64,000 bases of DNA, taken from positions 37,410 to 101,409 of the forward strand of contig NZ_CAMYLS010000024.1 of NCBI RefSeq assembly GCF_947259345.1. The letters run 5' to 3'. The notes below the pieces were generated by a model that saw only the letters and a list, made by a program, of their open reading frames with translations, had not been told where the DNA came from and did no database searches. Shown here piece after piece: positions 1 through 8,629 of the stretch. The stretch's first letter is position 1, and every line of letters begins with the position of its first letter. Source of the DNA: an uncultured Maricaulis sp. GTDB lineage: Bacteria > Pseudomonadota > Alphaproteobacteria > Caulobacterales > Maricaulaceae. The position numbers were made by a program, and so were the translations under genes.

Positions 1-849
1 CGTGAGGGCGCGCCGCTGCTGGACGCCCTTACGGCGCATGACGCCGTATGTCAGGTGGAGCGATTGGAGGACGATGCGGCGAAAGCCCTGACCGCCATCG
101 ATATCGACGCGGTGGACGCCCTCGCCATTGCCGGCGGGGACGGAACAATCCGGGCGGTCACGGCCGCTGCGGTCGATGCCCGATGCCCCCTCCCCCTCCT
201 GCCACTGCCGCTGGGTACCGCCAATCTCCTGCCGCGCGCCCTTTATGGCGACCGCGATGCCAAGGCTCTTCTCGATGAGGTCGACCAGTTCGAGCGTCAT
301 GATCTGGTCGCGGGCGATCTCAACGGACACCTCTTCCTGATCGCCGCCGCCATCGGATTTCCCACCGCCCTGGCCAGGGCCCGAGAGACCCTGCGCGACG
401 AGGGCCGGCGCCATCCATTGACCAGCGCGCTTCGCAATGCCGTGGCGTCCCTGGGCCAGTCCTTCCGGCCGCGCCTGCATTGCCGTTTCGACGGAGAGGA
501 AGTGCCGGGCCGCGCCTCCGGCCTCTATGTCACCCTGGCGACCGACCCGCTACACGAAACCTTCAGCCCGGTCCCGCAGGCCGGCGACACTGACGAGGCC
601 AAGGGCGACTTCACCGCCGTCCTCACACGCTGGCGTCATATCGGCGATCTCGCCGCGGCACCTGTCGACACACTGACCCGCAACGACAATCCTGATGCCC
701 GAACCCGCCCGCTCGCCTTCTCGCAAGCGGATATCCGCTCGCGCAAACCGCTCGCCGCCATGATTGATGGCGAACCGATCACCCTGGGCCGCGAGGCGCA
801 ACTGTCGCGCCGGACCGCGCCTGTCACCGTCCTGAAACCGCTCGCATGA
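1..849 (+). CDS. Diacylglycerol kinase family lipid kinase (5' end outside window)
   Basis: The reading frame is open from base 1 and the first in-frame start (GTG at 55) lies inside homologous-looking sequence, so the true start is upstream of the window. The DAGK catalytic glycine loop GGDGTIRA is at codons 45-52, followed by the PLGTANLLPRAL segment typical of the family. Near the end MIDGEPITLG matches the usual C-terminal beta-sandwich. Family members phosphorylate diacylglycerol or related lipids with ATP at the inner membrane face; the substrate cannot be told here. Its stop overlaps the next gene's start by four bases (ATGA), so the two are probably co-translated. Confidence 0.88.
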   Translation, partial: REGAPLLDALTAHDAVCQVERLEDDAAKALTAIDIDAVDALAIAGGDGTIRAVTAAAVDARCPLPLLPLPLGTANLLPRALYGDRDAKALLDEVDQFERHDLVAGDLNGHLFLIAAAIGFPTALARARETLRDEGRRHPLTSALRNAVASLGQSFRPRLHCRFDGEEVPGRASGLYVTLATDPLHETFSPVPQAGDTDEAKGDFTAVLTRWRHIGDLAAAPVDTLTRNDNPDARTRPLAFSQADIRSRKPLAAMIDGEPITLGREAQLSRRTAPVTVLKPLA

Positions 850-1631
850 CCCGTCTCATCCACATTGCCGATTTGCATTTCGGCGCCGAAGATCCCGAGC
901 TGGTGGCCGGTTTCGAACGCGCCTGCGCGGCGCTGGCGCCCGAGCTGATCATCGCCGCCGGTGATTTCACCCAGGCCGCCCGCTGGCGCGAATTGCGCGC
1001 CGCCGACGCCATGTTCGCCCGAATTGACCGGCCGGTCGTCGGGCGCCCCGGTAATCATGATGTCCCGGTCTACTCTCCGCTGGAGCGGGCCCTTCGGCCT
1101 TGGCGGCGCTATGACCGCACCCTGGGACGGATAATACGCCCGGACTGGTCGAGTGACGCCGTGCAGGTTTCCACGCTTCACACCGCAAGGCGCGCACAAT
1201 GGCGGCCGGACTGGTCGCTGGGACGCGCCGCCCGGCGCGATGTCGATCAGGCCCTGTCCTGCTTCAAGCAGGCCGGGTCGCGCGCACGGGTGCTGGCCTG
1301 CCACCATCCCCTCATCGCCCCCGACCCGTCCGATCCGCGCGCCGCCACCCGCAATGGTCCCGAGACCGCCAAACGGCTGTCAGCCGCCTGCGATCTGGTG
1401 CTCACCGGCCATCTGCACGAAACCTTCGTCCTGCCCTCACCCGACACCAAACAGACCTGTTGGTTCATCGGCACCGGCACCACTTTCTCCCGCCGCACGC
1501 GGCAGGAATCTGCCAGCTTCAACCTGATCGAGATCGAGGAGGACGGCTTTCGGCTGACCCGCCAGGAAAGCGATGAAGCGGGCCGGTTTGGCGCCGGGCG
1601 GATCTGGGAGCTTGAGCGGGGGAAGAGGTAG
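846..1631 (+). CDS. Calcineurin-like metallophosphoesterase
   Basis: A 261-residue protein carrying the metallophosphoesterase metal-binding motifs in order: D-x-H at residues 9-11 (IADLHFG), GDF near residue 40, GNHD near residue 74, a His in CHHP around 155, and GHLH near residue 190. These residues build the dinuclear metal site that hydrolyses phosphodiesters or phosphomonoesters. No signal peptide is visible, so it is probably cytoplasmic. It overlaps the lipid kinase gene by four bases, suggesting one operon and perhaps a shared role in phospholipid or nucleotide turnover, which is inference. The actual substrate is unknown. Confidence 0.9.
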   Translation: MTRLIHIADLHFGAEDPELVAGFERACAALAPELIIAAGDFTQAARWRELRAADAMFARIDRPVVGRPGNHDVPVYSPLERALRPWRRYDRTLGRIIRPDWSSDAVQVSTLHTARRAQWRPDWSLGRAARRDVDQALSCFKQAGSRARVLACHHPLIAPDPSDPRAATRNGPETAKRLSAACDLVLTGHLHETFVLPSPDTKQTCWFIGTGTTFSRRTRQESASFNLIEIEEDGFRLTRQESDEAGRFGAGRIWELERGKR

Positions 1632-1648
1632 GCGGAGGCCTGGCACCA

Positions 1649-1798
1649 GGTCCTCGCCCTTGATGGGCGAGGTGGATCGACGCGCCAGCGGCGAGACGGA
1701 GTGGGTGATGGGCGGCCGGCATTGGAACGCTGACGCGTCTCACCCCTTCCGACGCGGCGCGATGCGCCGCGCCACCTTCCCCATCAAGGGGAAGGACC
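1649..1798. repeat. Palindromic intergenic repeat, family B copy 1
   Basis: The left end, GGTCCTCGCCCTTGATGGGC, and the right end, which reads CCCCATCAAGGGGAAGGACC, are near-complements, and each end is itself a small hairpin. The element fills the gap between the phosphoesterase and the minus-strand DUF2336 gene. Its layout (two terminal hairpins around a GTGGGTGATGG-like core) resembles the element at 39721-39828. It may fold as a bidirectional terminator between these convergent genes. Confidence 0.6.
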
Positions 1799-1809
1799 CA
1801 CCGCCGCCC

Positions 1810-2901
1810 CTATTTCCCGCCCTTGTCTTCCATGGACAGATTCCAGTAGCGCAACACGGTCTGGGCCTTTTCGACCGAGAGACTGTCATAGACCTTGCGG
1901 GCCTGCTCGACCGGTTCGCTGGTCAGGGGACGGCCAAGGCCGCGCCAGAAATGCTCGAAGCTCGGCCATTTCATGCCCGTCGCCTTGCACAGGATCGCGA
2001 TCGGTTCGCCCGCCATATCATCGGCCATCTGCGCCACGAGTCGGCGATCGACATTGGCCAGAGTCGAGATTTCCGAGATGATTTCCGGCAGGGCGCCATC
2101 CATCGACATCGCCTCAAGCGTGCCTTCCAGCGACCCATAGGGGCTCAGCTCGGCCGCCTCGCGATTGCGCTGGCGTCGATCAATATAGCGCAGGATACGC
2201 GTCACCATCGGGTCAGACCATTCCTCCGCCGCGGCCATCGGGAAGATGTCTTCCGAGGCATCGATCAAAATCGTCCGGTCGACCGCGAAGCGTTCGAGAA
2301 TCTGGTAGCGATCCATGTGCTCGCAGGCCCAGAACAGGCGGAAAGCCTGGGCTGGCCGCATCTCCTCGCGGCGAATCAGGAGATGCGCCAGACCGGTCTC
2401 CTCGGCCGCCATGCCGACCAGATGGTCGACCGTGGGCATGGCCAGAAGCGCGGTCTTGTTGCGCAGCAAGCGTTCGATCACCGGAATTTCCCCGCCGGCC
2501 GCCAGCGCGGCAGACACGGTCGCGGACAGGTTCTCGCGCTTGGCCAGGGCGAGACGGTGCTGCAACCTGCCGACGCGGGCCACTTCCATCATGTCGAAAT
2601 CAGACAGAGCCTGGCAGTCTTCCAGGATCGGTTCGGCGACCTCGTAATCATCGCAGGCGAGCGTGCGCAACAGCCTGTGCGGTGCGTCAGACAGGGCCGA
2701 GAGGCGTTTCGCGCAACGCTTGCGCAGATCGATATCGCTGGCCCGGATCACGTCAAACAGCAAATCGCCGACAATCCAGCGCTCACGCGGGGTGATGCGG
2801 CTGGATGGCAAGCCGACAATATCCGCCAGCCGCTTGGCCAGGATGGCACGGGTGCGCGGCGTGACGGGCTCGCTGAGCTCAAAGGGTTCGGCATTCGCCA
2901 T
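1810..2901 (-). CDS. DUF2336 domain-containing protein
   Basis: A 363-residue soluble, mostly helical protein recognised as DUF2336, a family of unknown function common in Alphaproteobacteria. The N-terminal half shows HEAT-like short helical repeats: KRLSALSDAPHRLLRTLACDDYEVAEPILE, given here only as a composite description of residues about 60-95, has the look of repeats that track leaving and accumulating helices. No signal peptide, membrane segment or catalytic motif is seen. It stands alone, convergent with the phosphoesterase gene and separated from it by a palindromic repeat. Function cannot be assigned from sequence. Confidence 0.85.
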   Translation of the reverse strand: MANAEPFELSEPVTPRTRAILAKRLADIVGLPSSRITPRERWIVGDLLFDVIRASDIDLRKRCAKRLSALSDAPHRLLRTLACDDYEVAEPILEDCQALSDFDMMEVARVGRLQHRLALAKRENLSATVSAALAAGGEIPVIERLLRNKTALLAMPTVDHLVGMAAEETGLAHLLIRREEMRPAQAFRLFWACEHMDRYQILERFAVDRTILIDASEDIFPMAAAEEWSDPMVTRILRYIDRRQRNREAAELSPYGSLEGTLEAMSMDGALPEIISEISTLANVDRRLVAQMADDMAGEPIAILCKATGMKWPSFEHFWRGLGRPLTSEPVEQARKVYDSLSVEKAQTVLRYWNLSMEDKGGK

Positions 2902-2980
2902 GGTAAGGCCTGTCAGATCCGGTCTGACCCACAGGATGAGGCCTGCGCGTTAATGAAAGGTAGGGCGGAAACCTTGCATG

Positions 2981-3412
2981 TCAGGCTTTGCCGACGACCG
3001 GCAGCTTGTCCTTGTCCATCCAGACCAGCACCGCCGAAAGCGTGCCGAAGACCACCGCCATGCCGAACAGCATGGGCGAATAGACATAGCCACCGCCCTC
3101 GGCGAAGGCGACGGGCGCGTTGATGCCGAGCCAGGGCGAGAAGTGGAAGACAATCGCACCGCCGATCACGCCAAGCGATAGCAGAGCGCCAAGCCCCTCG
3201 AAACGCTTGAGGAATACGCCCACGGCCAGCAGGAGAGCAGCGAGCATTTCCAGTACACCGGTCAGCAAGCGCACCTGCGGCTCGAAGAATTCCAGGCCCG
3301 ATTCCGCCGCGATATGGCTGAAGACCGGATTGGCACCACCGAATTTCTGGATCCCCATGAAGATCATGAAGGCGGCGAGGAGCAGGGCGAGGCCCGGTTT
3401 GATGAAAGTCAT
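2981..3412 (-). CDS. DoxX family membrane protein
   Basis: 143 residues with four hydrophobic helices (about residues 5-22, 48-68, 72-90 and 105-125), in the DoxX/SURF4-like arrangement. The start at 3412 (MTFIKPGLALLL) puts the first helix at the N-terminus as in relatives; an upstream in-frame start at 3499 would add 29 residues unlike the family. DoxX proteins sit in the inner membrane and have been linked to quinone-related redox or stress functions, but the biochemical role is poorly defined. It lies between DUF2336 (same strand) and the divergent MFS gene. Confidence 0.85.
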   Translation of the reverse strand: MTFIKPGLALLLAAFMIFMGIQKFGGANPVFSHIAAESGLEFFEPQVRLLTGVLEMLAALLLAVGVFLKRFEGLGALLSLGVIGGAIVFHFSPWLGINAPVAFAEGGGYVYSPMLFGMAVVFGTLSAVLVWMDKDKLPVVGKA

Positions 3413-3540
3413 GATGCGCGACTCATTTCTGGACAGGACAGATTTGCTTACAGCCAACATGTTGCTAGACAAGGCGCAATACAAATCACACCGGTTCACA
3501 AAGCCGATCCCCTCCCGTCCGCACGAGACCTGATCACACC

Positions 3541-4863
3541 TTGCCCGTTTTTCGTCCCCTCGCCGGCAATCGCAAGCTGCGCATGCCGCCCTTCGGCGCC
3601 TATCTGGTTCTCGTTGCCGGCTGGTTCTTCGGCTTCGGCCTGCAGACCACCCTCTTTCCCGGCGTCATCACCTTCACCCTGCAGGAAAGCCCGGAGCGGC
3701 TGGGTCTGGCCCAGGCGGCGCTGACGGCACCGATGATGCTGCTCCTGCCTTTCGCCGGCGTGCTGGCCGAACGCAAGGACCGGCGCGGTATCGTCTTCTA
3801 TTTCTACATTTTCGCCGGGCTCTCGGCGGGAGCCCTCGGCCTGATGCTGCTGACCGATCATCTGACCTATTGGGTCATGGTGGGCTTTGCGCTGCTGATC
3901 GGCGTGGCGGGCGGTTTCGTGATGCCGGCGCGCGACAGTGCGATCAATCCGGTGGTCCGCATCTCGGCGCGCACCCGCCATGGCGGGATCGAGTTGCAGC
4001 GCGCCGTGGTGATGGCCTCGGCAGTCCAGTTCGGGGCCCAGATCGCCGGCATGGCTGTGGGCTATTTCGCGGCCTATACCGGGCCCGGCGCCCTTTTTCT
4101 GATGCAGGCGGCCGGTCTGTGCATTGGCGGTATTTCGGCCGCCTTCCTGCCGCGCCTGGGCTCCAAGCGCGACACGTCCACCGCCCATCCGATGGCCGAT
4201 CTGGCCGATGGCGTGAAAGCCGTCTTCACCTCCCCCATCCTGATGCCGATGACGCTGATCATGATCGCGCTGGGCGTTCTGGTCGTCGGCGGCGCCTTCC
4301 TGGTCCTGATCCCGCTCATCATCCGCGAAAGCTATGGCGGCGGCTTCCCGGAGATCGCCTCGCTGATGGTCGCCTTCTGGGTCGGCGCGCTGGTCGCCAA
4401 TGTCGCCCTGGTGAAATTCGGCCATATCGAGAAACCGGGCCGCGCCCTCATCCTCGCTCAGGCGGTGACGGTCATGGCCACCGGCGCCTTCTATTTCCAT
4501 CTGCCCTTCTGGTCGCTCTACCTGCTGGTCTTCGGTTGGGGCCTGGGCGCCGGCGTCGCCATTTCCCTGTCCCGCTCCGTGGTTCAGGAACAGGCTCCGC
4601 CGGACAAGCTGGCGCGGGTCATGTCGGTTTATCAGCTGGGCCTGTTCGGCGGCATGCCCGCGGGCGCCGTCCTGATGGGGATTGTGGTCGGACAGCTCGG
4701 CCCCAACCTGTCGGCACTGATTCCAATGATCGGTCTGGGCCTCGTCCTGGTGGTCATCTGCCTGACAACCCCCATATTGTCGGTCAGACGCGGGTCGGCG
4801 CATACGCTTGCCGGCCCGAACCGCAACACCGAGCCGGAGCGCCAGGATGCCGAAACTGAGTGA
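3541..4863 (+). CDS. MFS transporter
   Basis: About 440 residues with roughly twelve hydrophobic segments. The loop AGVLAERKDRRGIVFYFY after the second helix is the characteristic MFS G-x-x-x-D/E-R-x-x-R motif, and the overall pattern is closest to the MFS_3 (EntS-like) group of exporters. The frame begins at a TTG at 3541; an ATG at 3583 directly before the first helix is the likelier start if TTG is not used. Neither has a clear ribosome-binding site. Substrate unknown. The 3' end overlaps msrB by 17 bases, pointing to co-transcription. Confidence 0.86.
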   Translation: MPVFRPLAGNRKLRMPPFGAYLVLVAGWFFGFGLQTTLFPGVITFTLQESPERLGLAQAALTAPMMLLLPFAGVLAERKDRRGIVFYFYIFAGLSAGALGLMLLTDHLTYWVMVGFALLIGVAGGFVMPARDSAINPVVRISARTRHGGIELQRAVVMASAVQFGAQIAGMAVGYFAAYTGPGALFLMQAAGLCIGGISAAFLPRLGSKRDTSTAHPMADLADGVKAVFTSPILMPMTLIMIALGVLVVGGAFLVLIPLIIRESYGGGFPEIASLMVAFWVGALVANVALVKFGHIEKPGRALILAQAVTVMATGAFYFHLPFWSLYLLVFGWGLGAGVAISLSRSVVQEQAPPDKLARVMSVYQLGLFGGMPAGAVLMGIVVGQLGPNLSALIPMIGLGLVLVVICLTTPILSVRRGSAHTLAGPNRNTEPERQDAETE

Positions 4864-5254
4864 TGCCGAAATCGAGGCCCTGAAGGCCAAACTCGACCCC
4901 CACACCTATGCCATCGCCTTCGAGGAAGGCACGGAACGCGCTTTCACCCATCCCTTCAACGCGGAAAAGCGTGACGGCACCTATCACTGCAAGGTCTGCG
5001 AGGTGCCGCTTTTCGCCGCCAGCGCCAAGTATGACAGCGGCTCCGGCTGGCCCTCCTTCTGGGAACCGCTGGCCGGCGACAATGTCGAGACCAAGACGGA
5101 TTACCAACTACGCCTGCCCAGAACCGAGATTCATTGCGCCAATTGCGGCGCCCATCTCGGCCATGTTTTCCCGGACGGTCCGCAGCCGACCGGCCAGCGC
5201 TATTGCACCAATGGCGGTGTGCTGGACTTTAAGCCCGAGCACGGCGAGAACTAA
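4847..5254 (+). CDS. msrB: Peptide-methionine (R)-S-oxide reductase MsrB
   Basis: Reduces the R-sulfoxide of oxidised methionine residues in proteins, using thioredoxin. The 135-residue protein has the two zinc-binding pairs CKVC and CANC, the substrate-pocket motif SGWPSFW, and the catalytic cysteine in RYCTNGG near the end, so it is a complete single-domain MsrB with no secretion signal. The start at ATG 4847 is preceded by CCAGG and gives the family's usual N-terminus (MPKLSDAEIEALK); an upstream frame start at 4808 would lie deep inside the MFS gene. It overlaps that gene, so the two are probably transcribed together. Confidence 0.95.
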   Translation: MPKLSDAEIEALKAKLDPHTYAIAFEEGTERAFTHPFNAEKRDGTYHCKVCEVPLFAASAKYDSGSGWPSFWEPLAGDNVETKTDYQLRLPRTEIHCANCGAHLGHVFPDGPQPTGQRYCTNGGVLDFKPEHGEN

Positions 5255-5277
5255 GCGACATTCATGAGGGGATACAC

Positions 5278-7554
5278 ATGCGTTATTTGCCGCTTGCCAG
5301 GCGGATGGGCGTGGGACTTGCCGGTCTCGCACTCGTCGCCTGCAGCCAGGAGACTGATATGACGTCCGACAATCCGGCCGCCACGACCACGACCACCACC
5401 GTCGACACGCACGGCGCCCTGATCACCCGCGCCCAGGGCCTGGAAGCCCCGCGCGCCGAACAGCGTCCGGTGACGATCGAACAGGTCGGCTTCACCCGGG
5501 TCGACGAGTATCAGTGGATCAAGGACGAAAACTGGCAGCAAGTGATGCGCGAGCCGGAGGTTCTGGACAGCGATGTCCGTGAGCTCCTCGACGCGGAAAA
5601 CGCCTATCTCGACTCTGTCATGGCGCCGACCGAGGCGCTGCAGGAGCGAATCTTCCAGGAGATCCGCGGCCGCATCAAGGAAGATGACAGCTCCGTCCCC
5701 GAGCGCGATGGCGACTACGCCTATTTCACGCGCTATCGCGAAGGCGGCCAGTATCCGGTCTTCTCACGCCGCGCCGTCGATCCGGAAACCGGTGAAATGG
5801 TCGGCGAGGAGGAAATCCTCGTTGATGGTGACGCCGAGGCGGCTGATTTCGACTATCTCGACTTCTCCACCATGGAACACTCCCCGGACCACCGCTATGT
5901 CGCCTTCGGCGTCGATGTGCGCGGTTCGGAATATTACGAGATCCGGGTCAAGGACGTCGCCACCGGCGCCATCGTCGCAACCCTGACCGATGAAAGCTCG
6001 GGCGATTTCACCTGGGCCAATGACAGCGCCACCCTCTACTGGGTCTGGCGTGACGATAATGGCCGCTCCAAGCGCGTCTATCGCCAACCGGCCAGTGGCG
6101 GCGCTTCCGAGCTGATCTATGAAGAGCCCGATGACGGCTATTTTGTCTCGGTCGGCCTGAGCGACAATAATAATCACATCGTCATCAATGCCGGCGGCCA
6201 CACCTCCAATGAGATCCGCCTGCTCGACGCCAATGACCCGGCCGCCGAGCCGGCCCTGATCGCGGCCCGCGAAGAGGATGTCGAATACTATCTCACCGAG
6301 GCCTCGGACCGTTTCTATTTCCGGACCAATCTGGACGGCGCCGTCGACTTCAAGATCATGTCGGCCCCGCTCGACAATCCGGGCCGGGAAAACTGGGAAG
6401 ACTTCATCCCCCATCGTCCCGGCACGCTGATCAATGGCGTCATCGGCTTTGCCGACTGGCAGGTCCGCGTCGAACGCGAGAACGCCCTGCCCCGCATCGT
6501 CGTGCGCGACTACGCGACGGGCGAGGAATACAATATCGATTTCGACGAGGAGGCCTATTCGCTGGGCGCCTCGGCCGGTTACGAATTCGCAACCGATGTG
6601 CTGCGCTTCTCCTATGAGAGCCCGTCCACGCCGGAAGAGACCTATGACTACAATCTGCGCAGCCGCGAACGCACGCTGCTGAAACGCCAGGAAGTGCCGT
6701 CCGGGCACAATCCGGAGGATTATGTCGTTCGCCGCATCATGGCCGAAGGTCATGACGGGGCGCAGATCCCGGTCACCATCCTGCATCACCGCGACACGCC
6801 GATCGATGGCAGCGCGCCGCTGATGCTTTATGGCTATGGCTCTTACGGCATCACCATCCCGGCCGCCTTCCGCGTCACCCCGCTCTCGCTGGTTGATCGC
6901 GGCATGGTCTATGCCACCGCCCATATCCGCGGCGGCATGGCCAATGGCTATCAGTGGTATCTGGACGGCAAGCTGGAAAACAAGATCAACACGTTCCGTG
7001 ATTTCGTCTCGTCCGGCGAAGCCCTGGCCGAGCTGGGCTATACCTCGCGCGGCCAGATCGTCGCCTATGGCGGGTCGGCCGGTGGCCTGCTCGTCGGAGC
7101 CGCGATCAATCTCCAGCCCGACCTGTTTGCCGGGGCCATTGCGGCCGTTCCCTTCGTCGACGTGATCAACACCATGTCGGACCCGGAATTGCCGCTGACC
7201 CCGCCGGAATGGCCGGAATGGGGCAATCCGATCGAGAGCGCGGAAGATTATCAGACGATGATCGAATACTCGCCCTATGACCAGATCCAGGAAATGGACT
7301 ATCCCCACGTCCTGGCAACGGGTGGTCTCACCGATCCGCGGGTCACCTATTGGGAGCCGACCAAATTCGTCGCCCGCCTGCGTGATCGCCGGACTGATGA
7401 CGGCCTGACCCTGCTGAAGATGAATATGGGGGCCGGCCATGGCGGCGCCTCCGGCCGCTTCGACAGCCTGCGCGAAACCGCTCTCAACTGGGCCTTCGCC
7501 CTGATGACGGTCGGCCTCGCCGACGAAGAGGTCGAGGCCATCGCCGCGGAGTAG
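5278..7554 (+). CDS. S9A prolyl oligopeptidase-type lipoprotein (oligopeptidase B-like)
   Basis: 758 residues. An N-terminal signal with lipobox LVAC (Cys22) predicts a lipoprotein exported to the envelope. Residues about 60-480 form the beta-propeller domain and 490-745 the alpha/beta hydrolase. The catalytic triad is visible: Ser600 in GGSAGG, Asp686 in GLTDPRV and His721 in GAGHGG; the spacing (86 and 35) is nearly that of oligopeptidase B. Family members cleave short peptides after Pro or basic residues. A Thr-rich linker (TTTTTTVDT) follows the lipidation site. The gene ends in a strong terminator and is 23 bases after msrB. Confidence 0.93.
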   Translation: MRYLPLARRMGVGLAGLALVACSQETDMTSDNPAATTTTTTVDTHGALITRAQGLEAPRAEQRPVTIEQVGFTRVDEYQWIKDENWQQVMREPEVLDSDVRELLDAENAYLDSVMAPTEALQERIFQEIRGRIKEDDSSVPERDGDYAYFTRYREGGQYPVFSRRAVDPETGEMVGEEEILVDGDAEAADFDYLDFSTMEHSPDHRYVAFGVDVRGSEYYEIRVKDVATGAIVATLTDESSGDFTWANDSATLYWVWRDDNGRSKRVYRQPASGGASELIYEEPDDGYFVSVGLSDNNNHIVINAGGHTSNEIRLLDANDPAAEPALIAAREEDVEYYLTEASDRFYFRTNLDGAVDFKIMSAPLDNPGRENWEDFIPHRPGTLINGVIGFADWQVRVERENALPRIVVRDYATGEEYNIDFDEEAYSLGASAGYEFATDVLRFSYESPSTPEETYDYNLRSRERTLLKRQEVPSGHNPEDYVVRRIMAEGHDGAQIPVTILHHRDTPIDGSAPLMLYGYGSYGITIPAAFRVTPLSLVDRGMVYATAHIRGGMANGYQWYLDGKLENKINTFRDFVSSGEALAELGYTSRGQIVAYGGSAGGLLVGAAINLQPDLFAGAIAAVPFVDVINTMSDPELPLTPPEWPEWGNPIESAEDYQTMIEYSPYDQIQEMDYPHVLATGGLTDPRVTYWEPTKFVARLRDRRTDDGLTLLKMNMGAGHGGASGRFDSLRETALNWAFALMTVGLADEEVEAIAAE

Positions 7555-7575
7555 CGACATCTTCGAACGAACAGG

Positions 7576-7608
7576 AAAAGCCCGGGTCAAGGCCCGGGCT
7601 TTTTTTTC
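7576..7608 (+). terminator. Rho-independent terminator after S9 peptidase
   Basis: AAGCCCGGG - TCAAGG - CCCGGGCTT forms a strong GC stem followed by a run of eight T, 20 bases after the stop codon at 7554. Confidence 0.92.
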
Positions 7609-7629
7609 TGCGCACCAACCCAAACATTT

Positions 7630-7743
7630 GTCATCCCCGCCGGATAGCCCGCGCAGGCGGGCTGCAGGGCGGGGACCTAACGGGTCAAACATCTAGGTCC
7701 CTGACTTTCGCCCGGCCTTCGCCGGGCCTCCATCAGGGATGAC
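7630..7743. repeat. Palindromic intergenic repeat, family A copy 1
   Basis: A 114-base element with ends GTCATCCC and GGGATGAC. Each arm contains an inner hairpin (AGCCCGCGCAGGCGGGCT on the left, CCCGGCCTTCGCCGGG on the right), and the two arms meet at GGGGACCTA and TAGGTCCC. It lies between the S9 peptidase terminator and the convergent TonB gene. It is close to an inverted copy of the element at 23761-23876. Confidence 0.85.
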
Positions 7744-7790
7744 AAAGGCGAGTGTGGAGCGGCATATCAAAACCACCCCACACCCCACGC

Positions 7791-8408
7791 TTACCCGTCC
7801 AGACGATAGTCGAGCCGGGTCGTGGCGCCGCGGAAGAGGATGGGTTCGCCATCCTGGACCTGCGGGTTGTAACGCCAGCGGCTGACCGCGTTCATCGTGG
7901 CCTGTTCGAAGGCCCGGCTGTCACAGGTCATCGGGCGGATATTGGTCGTCGTGCCCTGCGGGGTGATGTCGAAGATCACCGTACAACTGCCGGAATTGCC
8001 GCGCGAGGCTTCCCGGGCCGGATAGACCGGCTCGATCCGCACGATCGGAATCGGTGACCGGTCCGGTGAAACCAGGCCACCCGTCGCCGAAATCACGGAG
8101 GGCTCTACCGGCGGGAGCGCATAATTGTCGCCCATCCCGGACATGTCCGGGGCTGCCGAGCGCGGTGTATTCGGGACCGGCATGGGCGGCGGGATGTCGA
8201 CCGGAACGAATTCCGGTTCCGGTGTTCGATCCGGGTCAGTCTCGACGACATCGAAACGGATCTCGATGGGTGGCATCTCAACCACCTCGTCCGGTGCCAC
8301 GAATGGCACGTCGATCATCTGCCGCATCATCAGGAAAAGGCCGACGGTAATGGTCGCCGCGACCGGCAGGACCATCGGTGTACGCAAGTTCTGGATTATG
8401 GCTGTCAT
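7791..8408 (-). CDS. TonB family energy transducer (second copy)
   Basis: 205 residues: a single N-terminal membrane anchor (about 12-30), a Pro-rich periplasmic linker (IPPPMPVPN, residues 75-85) and a C-terminal TonB domain with the characteristic YPAREASRGNSGSCTVIFDI region and a final WRYNPQ. TonB couples proton-motive force from ExbB/ExbD to outer-membrane transporters. It is paralogous to the TonB at 11981-12598: both share the RIEPVYP/RIEPQYP motif, the WRYNP motif and a related terminal segment. It follows a TPR protein gene on the same strand, in a unit that is separate from the main operon because of the terminator at 10260-10292. Confidence 0.9.
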   Translation of the reverse strand: MTAIIQNLRTPMVLPVAATITVGLFLMMRQMIDVPFVAPDEVVEMPPIEIRFDVVETDPDRTPEPEFVPVDIPPPMPVPNTPRSAAPDMSGMGDNYALPPVEPSVISATGGLVSPDRSPIPIVRIEPVYPAREASRGNSGSCTVIFDITPQGTTTNIRPMTCDSRAFEQATMNAVSRWRYNPQVQDGEPILFRGATTRLDYRLDG

Positions 8409-8580
8409 TGAACAAGCCTCCCCACGGGCGAGTTCTGCATGGCCTCACAGAGGAATGCCCCACAATCCGGCCAGGGGCCCGGCACCGGTCACCGGCGCCG
8501 GGTTGGCCGGTGCGACCCGCCCCACAACACGAGGTCAGGCCGCACAATCAGCCTCGCCACCGGGCGCGGCAAAAGCGGGG

Positions 8581-8609
8581 CGCAATCGCGGTCAATTGGG
8601 GCGATTGCG
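8581..8609 (-). other. Stem-loop between the second TPR and second TonB genes
   Basis: CGCAATCGC at 8581-8589 and GCGATTGCG at 8601-8609 are perfect complements around an 11-base loop. The hairpin begins 20 bases past the TPR stop and lacks a T run, so it may stabilise the upstream message or cause partial termination rather than act as a full terminator. Confidence 0.45.
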
Positions 8610-8629
8610 GGGAGTTGTCCGGGCGCCCC

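Noticed and set aside
1573..3123. A 516-codon plus-strand frame opposite the DUF2336 gene
   Set aside because: The DUF2336 protein on the minus strand has clear family resemblance and the plus frame runs through a palindromic repeat.
5764..7692. A 642-codon minus-strand frame opposite the S9 peptidase gene
   Set aside because: The S9 peptidase has a complete catalytic triad in the forward direction; the antisense frame shows no recognisable domain.
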